In this document: piece after piece, positions 9,511 to 19,563 of the stretch
Numbering within the stretch: the first letter of the stretch is position 1
How the letters are laid out: every line of letters starts with the position of its first letter
Source of the DNA: Pseudomonas sp. ACN8
GTDB taxonomy: Bacteria; Pseudomonadota; Gammaproteobacteria; Pseudomonadales; Pseudomonadaceae
DNA length: 64,000 bases
Assembly: GCF_002303925.1 (NCBI RefSeq)
Contig: NZ_MRCS01000016.1
Location: 52,055 to 116,054, forward strand
Reading direction: 5' to 3'
Notes under the pieces: generated by a model
The model's database searches: none
Told to the model about the DNA's origin: nothing
What the model saw: the letters and a program-made list of their open reading frames with translations, nothing else
Program-made: the position numbers and the translations under genes

Positions 9511-10524
9511 ATGATTCCAAAAATCCCTTCGTTCTTGAAAAAAGCCCTGTTGGCCACCGCTTTGCTGAGCGCCGGCCAGGTCTATGCCGCTGACTCCGTC
9601 GGCATCGTGGTGTACAACGCGCAACACGAAGGCCTGACCAAGGCCTGGGTCGAGGGCTTTACCCAGGAGACCGGTATTCCCGTCACCTTGCGCAACGGCG
9701 ACGACACCGAGATGGGCAACCAGATCGTGCAGGAAGGCGCGGCTTCTCCGGCGGACGTGTTCCTGACCGAAAACTCCCCGGCCATGGTCCTGGTCGACAA
9801 CGCCGGGCTGTTTGCGCCTGTCGACAAGGCCACGCTGGAACAGGTTGACTCTGCCTACCGCCCGGCCCATGGCAAATGGGTCGGGATCGCCGCGCGCTCC
9901 ACGGTGTTCGTCTATAACCCGAGCAAACTGCCGGAAGCCGACCTGCCGAAATCGATCATGGACCTGGCTTCGCCGAGCTGGAAGGGTCGCTGGGGGGCAT
10001 CGCCAGGCGGTGCTGACTTCCAGGCCATCGTCGCGGCCATCCTCCAACAAAAGGGTGAAGCCGCTACGCTGGATTGGCTCAAGGGGATGAAAACCAACTA
10101 CGCCAACTACCGCGGCAACAGTTCGGTACTCAAGGCGGTAAATGCCGGGCAGATCGACAGCGGCGTGATCTACCACTATTACAGCCTGGTGGATCAGTCC
10201 AAGACGGGCGAAAACAGCAAGAACACTACACTGCACTATTTCAAGCACAAAGACCCTGGCGCTTTTGTTAGCATCTCCGGCGGCGGCGTCCTCGCTTCCA
10301 GCAAACACCAGGAACAAGCCCAGGCGTTCCTCAAATACATTACCGGCAAGGATGGCCAGGCCGTCCTGAAAAACGGCAAATCGTTTGAATACGCCGTGGG
10401 CAAAGACGCTGCATCCAACCCTAAACTGGTGCCTCTGAATCAACTCGATGCGCCCACTGTCGATGCTTCGAAACTCGACAGTAAAAAAGCCGTGGAGCTG
10501 ATGACACAGGCCGGACTGCTCTAA
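9511..10524 (+). CDS. fbpA: Fe(III) ABC transporter, periplasmic binding protein
   Basis: 337 residues from ATG 9511 (AGGAGC upstream). Residues 1-26 are a signal peptide ending VYA-AD. The mature protein matches the FbpA/FutA/AfuA class of ferric ion binding proteins: VYNAQHEGL at the start, a central [13 protein letters not shown] hinge region, and a YHYYSLVDQ tyrosine pair of the kind that coordinates Fe(III). It captures free or citrate-type ferric iron in the periplasm and delivers it to the next two genes. A Fur-like site upstream supports iron repression. The family is secure; the exact ligand is inferred. Confidence 0.88.
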   Translation: MIPKIPSFLKKALLATALLSAGQVYAADSVGIVVYNAQHEGLTKAWVEGFTQETGIPVTLRNGDDTEMGNQIVQEGAASPADVFLTENSPAMVLVDNAGLFAPVDKATLEQVDSAYRPAHGKWVGIAARSTVFVYNPSKLPEADLPKSIMDLASPSWKGRWGASPGGADFQAIVAAILQQKGEAATLDWLKGMKTNYANYRGNSSVLKAVNAGQIDSGVIYHYYSLVDQSKTGENSKNTTLHYFKHKDPGAFVSISGGGVLASSKHQEQAQAFLKYITGKDGQAVLKNGKSFEYAVGKDAASNPKLVPLNQLDAPTVDASKLDSKKAVELMTQAGLL

Positions 10525-10528
10525 ATTG

Positions 10529-12127
10529 ATGCCAGAAACCCTGCCTGCGGGGGTCGCTGAGGCGACGCCCGCACATTTGCGTCGACGATCCCGCGGAGTC
10601 TTTGCGGGACGTGGCGGTGTATGGGTGATCGGTTTGTCGGTGCTGGTTTCATTACTGGCACTGCTACCGATCGCTTACGTGATTGGCGTGTCCCTGCAGA
10701 CAGGCTGGTCAACCGTTGTGGCCCTGGTGTTCCGCCCTCGGGTCGGTGAACTGCTGGTCAACACCGTGTTGCTGGTGCTGCTGACGATTCCTTTGTGCGT
10801 GGCGCTGGGGGTGACACTGGCCTGGCTCACGGAACGCACGAATCTGCCGGGGCGGCGTTGGTGGTCGTTGCTGGCCACCGCGCCGCTGGCGGTGCCGGCG
10901 TTCGTTCACAGCTACGCCTGGGTCAGCCTGGTGCCACCGATTCACGGTTTGTTTGCCGGTGTCCTGGTCTCGGTCATCGCCTACTTCCCATTCCTGTATT
11001 TGCCGGTAGCGGCCACCTTGCGCCGGCTCGACCCGGCCATCGAAGACGTCGCCGAATCCATGGGGCTCAAACCCTGGAAAGTGTTTTTCCGCGTGGTGTT
11101 GCCGCAATTGCGCCTGGCGATCTGCGGCGGTGCCTTGCTGGTCGGCCTGCACTTGTTGGCCGAATATGGCCTGTACGCCATGATCCGCTTCGACACCTTC
11201 ACCACCGCGATCTTCGATCAGTTCAAATCAACCTTCAACGGTGCGGCTGCACACATGCTGGCCAGTGTGCTGGCGCTGTGTTGCCTGGCGATGTTGACGG
11301 CCGAATCCGCCGCCCGGGGCTCCGCGCGTTACGCTCGCGTCGGCTCCGGAAGCGCCCGGGAGCAACGGGTCGTGCGCCTGAAACCGGCCTCCACCCTGCT
11401 CTCGCTGACGCTGCAAATCGCGACCTGCGCCCTGGCCCTGGGCGTGCCCTTGATCACCCTGGGCAAGTGGCTAATTGCCGGTGGCGTGGAAGTCTGGAAC
11501 ATGGCCGAATTGTTGCCCGCCCTGGAGCAAACCCTGCTGCTTGGCATTGCGGGCGCGGCGCTGACCACCTGCGCGGCAATCCCGATTGCCTGGCTGTCGA
11601 TCCGTTACCCCGGCCGACTGCAGCGGGTGCTGGAAAGCTGCAACTACATCACCAGCTCCTTGCCGGGCATTATCGTCGCGCTGGCACTGGTGACCGTCAC
11701 GATCCATTTTGCCCGGTCGATCTACCAGACCACCTTCACCGTGCTGCTGGCGTATCTGTTGATGTTCTTGCCCCGTGCGCTGGTGAGCCTGCGCGCAGGC
11801 ATTGCCCAGGCCCCGGTGGAACTGGAAAACATCGCCCGCAGCCTTGGCCGCTCACCGGCCCGGGCACTGTGGCTGATCACCTTGCGCCTGGCTGCCCCGG
11901 GGGCGGCCGCCGGCGCGGCACTGGTATTCCTGGCGATCACCAACGAATTGACCGCCACCCTGCTTCTGGCCCCTAACGGCACGCGAACCCTGGCGACAGG
12001 TTTCTGGGCCTTGACCAGCGAAATCGATTACGCAGCCGCCGCGCCCTACGCCGTATTGATGGTTGTGCTGTCGCTTCCGTTGACCGGACTTCTTTATCAC
12101 CAATCGAAAAAAACGGCTGGCCGATGA
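10529..12127 (+). CDS. fbpB: Fe(III) ABC transporter, permease
   Basis: 532 residues with about 12 hydrophobic segments and two BPD_transp permease modules. Each carries an EAA loop ([16 protein letters not shown] near residue 175 and [16 protein letters not shown] near 435). This fused double permease is typical of the FbpB/SfuB ferric class. ATG 10529 follows the fbpA stop by four bases; a TTG sits directly before it and could also initiate. It overlaps fbpC by four bases (ATGA). It forms the inner-membrane channel for iron taken from the FbpA-like protein. Confidence 0.9.
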   Translation: MPETLPAGVAEATPAHLRRRSRGVFAGRGGVWVIGLSVLVSLLALLPIAYVIGVSLQTGWSTVVALVFRPRVGELLVNTVLLVLLTIPLCVALGVTLAWLTERTNLPGRRWWSLLATAPLAVPAFVHSYAWVSLVPPIHGLFAGVLVSVIAYFPFLYLPVAATLRRLDPAIEDVAESMGLKPWKVFFRVVLPQLRLAICGGALLVGLHLLAEYGLYAMIRFDTFTTAIFDQFKSTFNGAAAHMLASVLALCCLAMLTAESAARGSARYARVGSGSAREQRVVRLKPASTLLSLTLQIATCALALGVPLITLGKWLIAGGVEVWNMAELLPALEQTLLLGIAGAALTTCAAIPIAWLSIRYPGRLQRVLESCNYITSSLPGIIVALALVTVTIHFARSIYQTTFTVLLAYLLMFLPRALVSLRAGIAQAPVELENIARSLGRSPARALWLITLRLAAPGAAAGAALVFLAITNELTATLLLAPNGTRTLATGFWALTSEIDYAAAAPYAVLMVVLSLPLTGLLYHQSKKTAGR

Positions 12128-13194
12128 ACACTCTTGAATTGAATGCCCTCTACAAGTCCTATGGCGCCCATTGCGCCCTGGACAACGTCAGCCTGTCGGT
12201 GCCCAGCGGCAGTCGCACGGTCATCGTCGGTCCTTCCGGCTCCGGTAAAACCACGTTACTGCGGATGATTGCCGGCTTCGAATTCCCCGACGCCGGGCGT
12301 CTTTCGCTCAATGGCCAGACTCTGGTCGACGGCACCCACGAAGTGCCGGCCCATCAACGCCTGATCGGCTACGTGCCACAAGACGGCGCGCTGTTCCCGC
12401 ACATGACCGTGGCGGCGAACATCGGCTTCGGCCTGGCGACCAAGGGCACTGAAAAACACCAGCGCGTCGCCGAACTGATGGACAGCGTGGCGCTGGACGC
12501 GAAGATGGCCGAGCGCTGGCCTCACGAGTTGTCCGGTGGCCAGCAACAGCGAGTGGCCCTGGCCCGGGCGTTGGCGCAACAACCACGGCTGATGCTGCTG
12601 GACGAGCCGTTCTCGGCGCTCGATACCGGATTGCGCGCCGCCATGCGCAAGATGGTTGCGCGGCTGCTGGAGGACGCGGGTGTCACCACCATCCTGGTCA
12701 CCCATGACCAGAGTGAAGCCCTGTCGTTCGCCGATCAGTTGGCGGTGATGCGTCATGGCCGTCTGGTACAGTCCGGGCATCCGCTGGATCTTTACCGCTA
12801 TCCCGAAGACGAACAGACCGCTTTGTTCCTGGGGGATGCCGTGGTGATGCCTGCACGCATCGAGGCCGGTTGGGCCCATTGCGACCTGGGGCGGATCCCG
12901 GTCAACAACCACCGCAACAACAGCTCGGCGCAGATCATGCTGCGCCCCGAACAACTGCTACTGGCCAGCATCCTCCCCAGCGACCCTGAAGCCAGCGGGT
13001 GCCGGGCCGTGGTCACCGATCGGGATTTCAGCGGCAACACCTGCACGCTGACGGTGGAGCTCCAGCCATTGACCCGCAACGAGCAATCGGGCCGATCATT
13101 GCTGGTGCGCAGTTCAGGCATGTATGCGCCACCGGCCGGCAGCGCGGTTCAAGTCTCGACCATTGGCCACGCCCATGTACTGAGCGAGATTTAA
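12124..13194 (+). CDS. fbpC: Fe(III) ABC transporter, ATP-binding protein
   Basis: 356 residues. Walker [10 protein letters not shown] (36-44), Q-loop near [10 protein letters not shown], signature LSGGQQQR, Walker B LMLLDEP and the switch histidine LVTHD are all intact. The C-terminal 110 residues form a TOBE-like domain, as in FbpC/PotA-type ATPases. It powers the import system encoded by the two genes before it, to which it is joined by an ATGA overlap. It ends four bases from the convergent recombinase gene, with no obvious terminator between. Confidence 0.92.
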   Translation: MNTLELNALYKSYGAHCALDNVSLSVPSGSRTVIVGPSGSGKTTLLRMIAGFEFPDAGRLSLNGQTLVDGTHEVPAHQRLIGYVPQDGALFPHMTVAANIGFGLATKGTEKHQRVAELMDSVALDAKMAERWPHELSGGQQQRVALARALAQQPRLMLLDEPFSALDTGLRAAMRKMVARLLEDAGVTTILVTHDQSEALSFADQLAVMRHGRLVQSGHPLDLYRYPEDEQTALFLGDAVVMPARIEAGWAHCDLGRIPVNNHRNNSSAQIMLRPEQLLLASILPSDPEASGCRAVVTDRDFSGNTCTLTVELQPLTRNEQSGRSLLVRSSGMYAPPAGSAVQVSTIGHAHVLSEI

Positions 13195-13198
13195 TCGC

Positions 13199-14137
13199 TT
13201 ACAGATCGAATCGATCCACCGCCCGGCGCCGCTCGTTGTCGTCGCGCACATCGTAGTTGGCCGTGGTCTGGATGTTGCTGTGGTGCGCCAGTTTCTGTGC
13301 AATCGACAAGTCATGCTCTTCGATCACCCGGGTGATGAATGAACGCCGGAAGTCGTGGGGCATGATTTTCACCCCGACCTGCGCACCCCGTTGCCGGGCG
13401 ATGTAGTAGATCGCATGCTTGGTGATGCGCTCACGAGTAATGTGACTGCCGCGGCGGATGCGGTTGAACAGGAACGGGTCGTCCGGCTCGCCGTCCTTGA
13501 GCAGCGAACGGCGCAGCTCAAGCCAGGCTTCAAGCTTGGCGAAGGCCCAGGCCGGGGCGTACTTGATCAACTGTTTGTTGCCCTTGGCCGTCACCCGCAG
13601 GCTGCGCTCGGTGAAGTCGACCTGGTTCAGCTCCAGGTTCACCGATTCGGATTTACGCATTCCCGAACCGTACAAAATCCCGATGATCGCGGCATCCCGC
13701 AGGCCTTGCGGCCGCGGATCGGCGGCGCAGACCGCCATCAGCTCCTGGATCAGTGTGCGCCTGAGATTACGCCCCTGGGGCAGCCGCGTACCGGCCATGC
13801 CCTTCACCGAACGCATCTTCAGCAAGTGATCCTGAGAGATCAGGCTCATGCGCCACGCTTCGTTCATCACCCCGCGCACCGCGTTGACGTAGAGCGACGA
13901 CGTGTTCGGCGCATAGCCGTCCGAACGCAAGGTGGCCACCAACGCAATGACGTCCTCTGGCTGCAGATTGTGCCAGGGGATTTCCTCTATATCGTGGTCT
14001 TCGAAGCCCAGGCGGTCGGCGGCGTCCTGCAGCACATAACGCATGGTCAGTTGACTGGACGGTGCCAGCCGCGCCAGATACAGGGTCAGCGGATTGGTGA
14101 TGGCGGTGCGGGAATCAGTTACAGGTAAGTCAATCAA
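13199..14137 (-). CDS. Tyrosine recombinase/integrase, stand-alone
   Basis: A phage-integrase family enzyme. Numbered on the longer 347-residue frame, all six catalytic residues are present: R196 (GSGMRKSE), K220 (AKGNK), H296 and R299 (PHDFRRS), H321 and the nucleophile Y330 (QTTANYDVR). An N-terminal SAM-like core-binding domain precedes them. I prefer the TTG at 14137 (MIDLPVTDS..., AAGG eight bases upstream), giving 312 residues. An in-frame ATG at 14242 would add 35 AT-rich, unlikely residues and has no ribosome site. No tRNA, direct repeats or other mobile genes were seen beside it, so its target is unknown. It diverges from arnB. Confidence 0.85.
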   Translation of the reverse strand: MIDLPVTDSRTAITNPLTLYLARLAPSSQLTMRYVLQDAADRLGFEDHDIEEIPWHNLQPEDVIALVATLRSDGYAPNTSSLYVNAVRGVMNEAWRMSLISQDHLLKMRSVKGMAGTRLPQGRNLRRTLIQELMAVCAADPRPQGLRDAAIIGILYGSGMRKSESVNLELNQVDFTERSLRVTAKGNKQLIKYAPAWAFAKLEAWLELRRSLLKDGEPDDPFLFNRIRRGSHITRERITKHAIYYIARQRGAQVGVKIMPHDFRRSFITRVIEEHDLSIAQKLAHHSNIQTTANYDVRDDNERRRAVDRFDL

Positions 14138-14526
14138 ACGAAACGGCCTTGAATGAAAATAGTTCAATGAAACAACTAAGAAGTGAAATAACGATGAAGT
14201 AAAAGACATTACAGCTGTAGGACTTTTCCTAAGATCTACCATAAATGTCGGAAGTCTGAACAGCAGCTTAATAGCTTTCAGATAAACGATTCCCCAACCG
14301 TTTTTTCATGTTCCTTTCACAAAATCGGGCATAACCTTCTATAAAGTCGAAGCAACCCGAATGGACGTCCAACCTGCCGCCCATGGCGATAAAAGTCAAC
14401 CGATGCAATTTTTACTGCTACTCGGTAACTATTTGATTTGATGCAGGTTCTTATTAAGCGTTCAAGCTGATTTGTGGATCCCCTTAGCCTCGAAGGCTAT
14501 TTACGTTTACAGCCTCTGAGGTGCCC
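14138..14526. other. Control region upstream of the arn operon
   Basis: An AT-rich divergent region between the recombinase and arnB. It holds a PmrA-like box (separate entry), a TATAAA element at 14340-14345 and a small dyad TAGCC-TCGAA-GGCTA at 14485-14499 near the arnB ribosome site (GAGG 14518-14521). No further gene was recognised. Confidence 0.5.
14450..14466 (+). promoter_or_regulatory. PmrA-box-like element
   Basis: CTTATT-AAGCG-TTCAAG resembles the direct-repeat PmrA site (CTTAAT-N5-CTTAAG): 5/6 and 4/6 matches with the correct 5-base spacing. It is 60 bases upstream of arnB, an operon known to be PmrAB-controlled in pseudomonads. A weak match and a visual call. Confidence 0.3.
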
Positions 14527-15675
14527 ATGAGCAAGGCGTTTCTCCCTTTCTCCCGTCCCGGTATCGGCGACGAAGAAATCGCAGCCGTAGAGCAAGTATT
14601 GCGTTCCGGATGGATCACTACCGGGCCGAAGAACCAGGCACTGGAAGAACACTTCGCCAACTACGTCGGTTGTCGACATGCCGTGGCACTTTCCTCGGCC
14701 ACCGGCGGGATGCATATCACCCTGCTGGCATTGGGTGTCGGTCCCGGCGATGAAGTCATTACACCGTCGCAGACCTGGGTTTCCACCGCCAACATGATCA
14801 CCCTGCTGGGCGCCACGCCAGTGTTCGTCGACGTCGACCGCGACACGCTGATGACCGACGTGACCGCTATCGAGGCTGCGATCACGCCGCGCACCAAAGC
14901 CATCATCCCGGTGCACTACGCCGGTGCGGCATTCGACCTCGACCCGCTCTACGCCCTGGCCGACAAACACGGCATTGCCGTGATCGAAGACGCCGCCCAC
15001 GCAGCTGGCACTTACTACAAAGGTCGTCACGTCGGCTCCAAAGGCACGGCGATCTTCTCGTTCCACGCAATCAAGAACATGACCTGCGCCGAAGGCGCCA
15101 TGTTCGTCAGCGACGACGAAGCCCTGGCCTCGCGGGTACGCATGCTCAAGTTTCACGGGCTCGGGGTTGATGCCTACGATCGCCTGACCCATGGCCGCAA
15201 GCCCCAGGCCCAAGTGATCGAGCCAGGCTTCAAGTACAACCTGGCCGATATCAACGCGGCCATCGCGCTGGTGCAACTGGAACGCCTGGACGAGATCAAC
15301 GCCAAGCGCACTCAATTGGCGCAGACCTACCTGCAGCGTCTGGAAGGCTTGCCGGTGCAACCCCTGGCCGTCCCCGCACATTCGCAAAAACACGCCTGGC
15401 ACCTGTTCATCCTGCGTATCGACGCCGAGCTGTGCGGGCTGGATCGCGAAGCGTTCATGAAAGCCCTCCAGGAACAGAATATCGGCACCGGCATTCACTT
15501 CATTGCAACGCACCTGCACACCTACTATCGCCAACGTTTCCCCAACCTGTACCTGCCCAACACCGAATGGAATTCGGCGCGGCTGTGTTCGATCCCGTTG
15601 TTCCCCGACATGACCACCGATGATGTCGAGCGCGTCGTCGGCGCCATTGAAAACTGCATGGACAGAAGCCTTTGA
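14527..15675 (+). CDS. arnB: UDP-4-amino-4-deoxy-L-arabinose aminotransferase
   Basis: 382 residues, a DegT/DnrJ/EryC1-type PLP aminotransferase. K183 in SFHAIKNMT is the Schiff-base lysine, and EDAAHA at 154-159 holds the cofactor aspartate region. It converts UDP-4-keto-arabinose to UDP-L-Ara4N in the cytoplasm, using glutamate. I chose ATG 14527 (GAGG five bases upstream); a GTG at 14521 is in frame but overlaps the ribosome site. It is the first gene of the arn operon, and its stop overlaps the TTG start of arnC. Start, size and order match arnB of other pseudomonads. Confidence 0.93.
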   Translation: MSKAFLPFSRPGIGDEEIAAVEQVLRSGWITTGPKNQALEEHFANYVGCRHAVALSSATGGMHITLLALGVGPGDEVITPSQTWVSTANMITLLGATPVFVDVDRDTLMTDVTAIEAAITPRTKAIIPVHYAGAAFDLDPLYALADKHGIAVIEDAAHAAGTYYKGRHVGSKGTAIFSFHAIKNMTCAEGAMFVSDDEALASRVRMLKFHGLGVDAYDRLTHGRKPQAQVIEPGFKYNLADINAAIALVQLERLDEINAKRTQLAQTYLQRLEGLPVQPLAVPAHSQKHAWHLFILRIDAELCGLDREAFMKALQEQNIGTGIHFIATHLHTYYRQRFPNLYLPNTEWNSARLCSIPLFPDMTTDDVERVVGAIENCMDRSL

Positions 15676-16691
15676 GACCTTACCCAATCAACTTCGTTTC
15701 GATCGTCATTCCGGTCTACAACGAACAGGAAAGCCTGCCTGAGTTGCTTCGTCGCACCGAAGCAGCGTGTCAGCAACTGACCCATCCCTATGAGATCGTT
15801 CTGGTCGACGACGGCAGCCGCGATGATTCCGCGCAGATCCTGGAAGATGCCGCATCCCGTGAAGGCAGCCCGGTGGTGGCGGTGATCCTCAACCGCAACT
15901 ACGGCCAGCATGCGGCGATCATGGCCGGTTTCGAGCAGTGCAAGGGCGATGTCGTCATCACCCTCGATGCCGACCTGCAAAACCCGCCCGAAGAAATCCC
16001 ACGACTGATCGCGCAGGCCGAACTTGGCTATGACGTCGTCGCGACGGTGCGCAACAACCGCCAGGACTCAGCCCTGCGCCGCTGGCCATCGAAGCTGATC
16101 AACCTCGCCGTGCAACGTTCCACCGGCGTGGCCATGAGCGACTACGGCTGCATGCTGCGCGCCTACCGGCGCACCATTGTCGATGCCATGCTTGCCTGCC
16201 GTGAACGCAGCACCTTCATTCCGATCCTGGCCAACAGCTTTGCCCGCCACACCACGGAAATCCCCGTGACCCACGCCGAGCGTGAACACGGCGATTCCAA
16301 GTACAGCCCCATGCGCCTGATCAACCTGATGTTCGACCTGGTCACCTGCATGACCACCACGCCGCTGCGACTGCTGAGCATCGTCGGCGTCGGCATGGCG
16401 GCCCTGGGCATGCTGTTCGCCATCGCCTTGATCGTGCTGCGCCTGGTGTTCGGCGCCGGCTGGGCCGGTGGCGGCACCTTCGTACTGTTCGCCGTGCTGT
16501 TCGTCTTCACCGGCGGTCAATTCATCGGCATGGGCCTGCTGGGTGAATACCTGGGCCGCATGTACAGCGACGTGCGCGCGCGTCCGCGCTTCTTCATTGA
16601 AAAGGTGCTGCGCAGCCAGCCCGCCGCGCCCGCTTGCGTTGTTACCGTCGACGGCCTTACTTCCACTTCTTCAGACCGGGTTCCTTCATGA
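15672..16691 (+). CDS. arnC: Undecaprenyl-phosphate 4-deoxy-4-formamido-L-arabinose transferase
   Basis: 339 residues starting at a TTG that overlaps the arnB stop (TTGA). A GT2 domain with [17 protein letters not shown] and [12 protein letters not shown] is followed by two C-terminal membrane helices (about 230-300). It attaches the formylated sugar (L-Ara4FN) to undecaprenyl phosphate at the inner membrane. No ATG or GTG exists close by in frame, so the TTG start is accepted; it suggests that translation depends on coupling to arnB. The C-terminal tail after about 320 is low in conservation. It overlaps arnA by four bases. Confidence 0.92.
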   Translation: MRPYPINFVSIVIPVYNEQESLPELLRRTEAACQQLTHPYEIVLVDDGSRDDSAQILEDAASREGSPVVAVILNRNYGQHAAIMAGFEQCKGDVVITLDADLQNPPEEIPRLIAQAELGYDVVATVRNNRQDSALRRWPSKLINLAVQRSTGVAMSDYGCMLRAYRRTIVDAMLACRERSTFIPILANSFARHTTEIPVTHAEREHGDSKYSPMRLINLMFDLVTCMTTTPLRLLSIVGVGMAALGMLFAIALIVLRLVFGAGWAGGGTFVLFAVLFVFTGGQFIGMGLLGEYLGRMYSDVRARPRFFIEKVLRSQPAAPACVVTVDGLTSTSSDRVPS

Positions 16692-18679
16692 GTGCAAAAG
16701 CTGTTGTCTTCGCCTATCACGATATTGGCTGCGCCGGCATCGAATCCCTGCTCTCCTCCGGTTTCGAGATCGCGGCGGTGTTCACCCACGCCGACGATCC
16801 GAAGGAGAACGCGTTCTACGGCTCCGTCGCGCAACTGTGCGCGCGCCACGGCATCGCCGTGCATGCACCGGAAGATGCCAACCATCCGCTGTGGATCGAG
16901 CGTATCGCCAAGCTCGACCTCGACTACATTTTCTCTTTCTACTACCGCAACCTGCTGAGCGAGCAGTTGCTGGCCACGGCGAGCAAAGGCGCGTTCAACC
17001 TGCACGGTTCGCTGCTGCCACGCTACCGTGGTCGCGCACCGGTCAACTGGGTGCTGGTCAACGGCGAAACCGAAACCGGCGTGACCCTGCACCGCATGGT
17101 CAAGCGTGCCGACGCGGGCGCCATCGTTGCCCAGCAAAAGGTTGCTATCGAGCGCAGCGACACGGCGCTGAGCCTGCACGGCAAATTGCGCACGGCGGCC
17201 GCTGACCTGCTGCGCGACACCTTGCCAGCGCTGCTGCAAGGCAAGACCAGTGAAACACCGCAAGACGAATCCAGGGCCACGGTATTCGGCCGTCGCACCC
17301 CGGCCGACGGCAATCTGGTCTGGGCCAGGCCGGCCAAAGAACTGTTCAACCTGGTCCGTGCCGTTACCCAGCCGTACCCGGGCGCCTTCTGCGCGGTGGG
17401 CGAGCACAAGCTGATTGTCTGGAGCGCCGAAGTCGCCAAGGGCAACGAAGGCCTGGCGCCGGGCCGCGTCATCAGCGTCGACCCGCTGCGCATCGCCTGC
17501 GGTCAAGACTCGCTGATCATCAACGCCGGCCAGCGCAACGACAACGGTCTGTACCTGAGCGGCCCACAACTGGCCAACGAACTGGGCCTGGTGGACGGTT
17601 CCGTGCTGCGCGGCGCCGAATCCGGTCGCGCCCCGCGTCGCACCCGCGTGCTGATCCTCGGCGTCAACGGTTTCATCGGCAACCACTTGTCCGAGCGCCT
17701 GCTGAGCGACGACCGCTACGAAGTCTACGGCCTTGATATTGGCTCGGACGCCATCGACCGCCTGCGCAGCCACCCGAATTTCCACTTCGTCGAAGGCGAC
17801 ATCAGCATCCACTCCGAGTGGATCGAATATCACATCAAGAAGTGCGATGTGGTGCTGCCGCTGGTGGCCATCGCAACGCCAATCGAATACACCCGCAACC
17901 CGCTGCGGGTATTCGAACTGGACTTCGAAGAGAACCTGAAACTGGTTCGCTACTGCGTCAAGTACAACAAGCGTGTGATCTTCCCGTCGACATCGGAAGT
18001 CTATGGCATGTGCCAGGACAACAACTTCGACGAGGACAACTCCAACCTGGTGGTCGGCCCGATCAACAAGCAACGCTGGATCTACTCGGTCTCCAAGCAA
18101 CTGCTGGACCGCGTGATCTGGGCTTATGGCCAGAAGGGCCTGAACTTCACCCTGTTCCGTCCGTTCAACTGGATGGGCCCACGCCTGGACCGTCTGGATT
18201 CCGCCCGTATCGGTAGCTCCCGAGCGATTACCCAACTGATCCTGAACCTGGTGGAAGGCACGCCGATTCGCCTGTTCGACGGTGGCGAGCAAAAACGTTG
18301 CTTCACCGACATCGCCGACGGTGTGGAAGCACTGGCGCGGATCATCGACAACGATAACGACGTCTGCAACGGCCAGATCATCAACATCGGCAACCCGGAC
18401 AACGAGGCCAGCATCCGTCAGTTGGGCGAAGAGCTGCTGCGTCAGTTCGAAGCTCACCCGCTACGCGCAAACTTCCCTCCGTTCGCCGGTTTCCGTGACA
18501 TCGAAAGCAAGGCGTTCTACGGCACCGGCTACCAGGACGTGTCGCACCGCAAGCCAAGCATCGCCAACGCCAAGCGCCTGCTGGACTGGACGCCAACCGT
18601 TGAGATGAGCGAAACCATCGGCAACACCCTGGACTTCTTCCTGCGCGAGGCCATGCTCGAAATCGCGGACAAGCGTTGA
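16688..18679 (+). CDS. arnA: Bifunctional ArnA: UDP-L-Ara4N formyltransferase / UDP-GlcA oxidative decarboxylase
   Basis: 663 residues, as expected for ArnA (660 in E. coli). The N-terminal domain (1-300) is a 10-formyl-THF formyltransferase with [15 protein letters not shown] and the downstream catalytic aspartate (RADAGAI). The C-terminal domain (from about 318) is an SDR-type dehydrogenase with [10 protein letters not shown] and YSVSK that oxidises and decarboxylates UDP-glucuronate. The true start is ATG 16688 (ATGA overlap with arnC). An open 18 codons upstream is only read-through of the arnC frame region. It performs the first and third cytoplasmic steps of L-Ara4N synthesis, using UDP-glucuronate from ugd. 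Confidence 0.95.
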   Translation: MSAKAVVFAYHDIGCAGIESLLSSGFEIAAVFTHADDPKENAFYGSVAQLCARHGIAVHAPEDANHPLWIERIAKLDLDYIFSFYYRNLLSEQLLATASKGAFNLHGSLLPRYRGRAPVNWVLVNGETETGVTLHRMVKRADAGAIVAQQKVAIERSDTALSLHGKLRTAAADLLRDTLPALLQGKTSETPQDESRATVFGRRTPADGNLVWARPAKELFNLVRAVTQPYPGAFCAVGEHKLIVWSAEVAKGNEGLAPGRVISVDPLRIACGQDSLIINAGQRNDNGLYLSGPQLANELGLVDGSVLRGAESGRAPRRTRVLILGVNGFIGNHLSERLLSDDRYEVYGLDIGSDAIDRLRSHPNFHFVEGDISIHSEWIEYHIKKCDVVLPLVAIATPIEYTRNPLRVFELDFEENLKLVRYCVKYNKRVIFPSTSEVYGMCQDNNFDEDNSNLVVGPINKQRWIYSVSKQLLDRVIWAYGQKGLNFTLFRPFNWMGPRLDRLDSARIGSSRAITQLILNLVEGTPIRLFDGGEQKRCFTDIADGVEALARIIDNDNDVCNGQIINIGNPDNEASIRQLGEELLRQFEAHPLRANFPPFAGFRDIESKAFYGTGYQDVSHRKPSIANAKRLLDWTPTVEMSETIGNTLDFFLREAMLEIADKR

Positions 18680-19563
18680 TGCAGGCGGGACTGCGGATTG
18701 ATGTCGACACCTACCGGGGTACCCGTGACGGGGTGCCACGGTTGCTGGAAATCCTTGATGAAGCTCAGGTCAAGGCGACGTTCTTCTTCAGTGTCGGGCC
18801 GGACAACATGGGGCGCCATTTGTGGCGTCTCATCCGTCCACAGTTTCTCTGGAAAATGCTCCGTTCCAACGCAGCCGGCCTGTATGGCTGGGACATTCTG
18901 CTGGCCGGTACCGCATGGCCCGGAAAACCGATCGGCCGCGACCTGGGGCACCTGATGCGCCAGGCCCGGGATGCCGGGCATGAGGTGGGTTTGCACGCCT
19001 GGGATCACCATGGCTGGCAAGCCAATGCCGGGACCTGGAGCGACGCGCAACTGATCGAACAGATCCGCAAGGGTGTAGACACGCTCAGCGACATTCTCGG
19101 CGAGAAAGTCGACTGCTCGGCGGTCGCCGGCTGGCGTGCCGACGAGCGCGTGATCGAAGCCAAGCAGGGCTTCGCTTTTCGCTACAACAGTGACTGCCGC
19201 GGCCAGAGTCTGTTCCGGCCGCGACTGGCCAATGGGCAATTGGGTACGCCGCAAATCCCGGTGGACCTGCCGACCTTCGACGAAGTGGTCGGTCCGAGCG
19301 TCGCAGCCAAAGATTTCAACCGTTTCATCCTGGACCGGTTCACCCCGGAAAAACTCAACGTCTACACGATCCATGCCGAGGTAGAAGGGATTCTGATGGC
19401 CAACGATTTCCGTCAACTGCTGAACGATGCGCGTCAGCGAGACATTCGTTTTCACCCCTTGGGCGACTTGTTGCCCCAGGCCCCTGACAGTTTGCCGATC
19501 GGCCGCGTGGTACGCGGTGCGCTCGAAGGTCGCGAAGGCTGGCTGGGAGTGCAAGGCGCATGA
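18679..19563 (+). CDS. arnD: 4-deoxy-4-formamido-L-arabinose-phosphoundecaprenol deformylase
   Basis: 294 residues. A NodB/polysaccharide-deacetylase fold with the metal and catalytic motifs [20 protein letters not shown] and GWRADERV. It removes the formyl group from undecaprenyl-phosphate-L-Ara4FN, which pulls the pathway forward. ATG 18679 shares one base with the arnA stop (TGATG), and its 3' end overlaps arnT by four bases. Size and order agree with ArnD in other gammaproteobacteria. Confidence 0.93.
   Translation: MQAGLRIDVDTYRGTRDGVPRLLEILDEAQVKATFFFSVGPDNMGRHLWRLIRPQFLWKMLRSNAAGLYGWDILLAGTAWPGKPIGRDLGHLMRQARDAGHEVGLHAWDHHGWQANAGTWSDAQLIEQIRKGVDTLSDILGEKVDCSAVAGWRADERVIEAKQGFAFRYNSDCRGQSLFRPRLANGQLGTPQIPVDLPTFDEVVGPSVAAKDFNRFILDRFTPEKLNVYTIHAEVEGILMANDFRQLLNDARQRDIRFHPLGDLLPQAPDSLPIGRVVRGALEGREGWLGVQGA

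Noticed and set aside
16517..18457. Very long open frame on the minus strand opposite arnA (646 codons), with similar ones opposite treZ, glgX and pqiB
   Set aside because: High-GC codon bias leaves antisense frames open. They have no ribosome sites or recognisable domains, and the sense genes are unambiguous.
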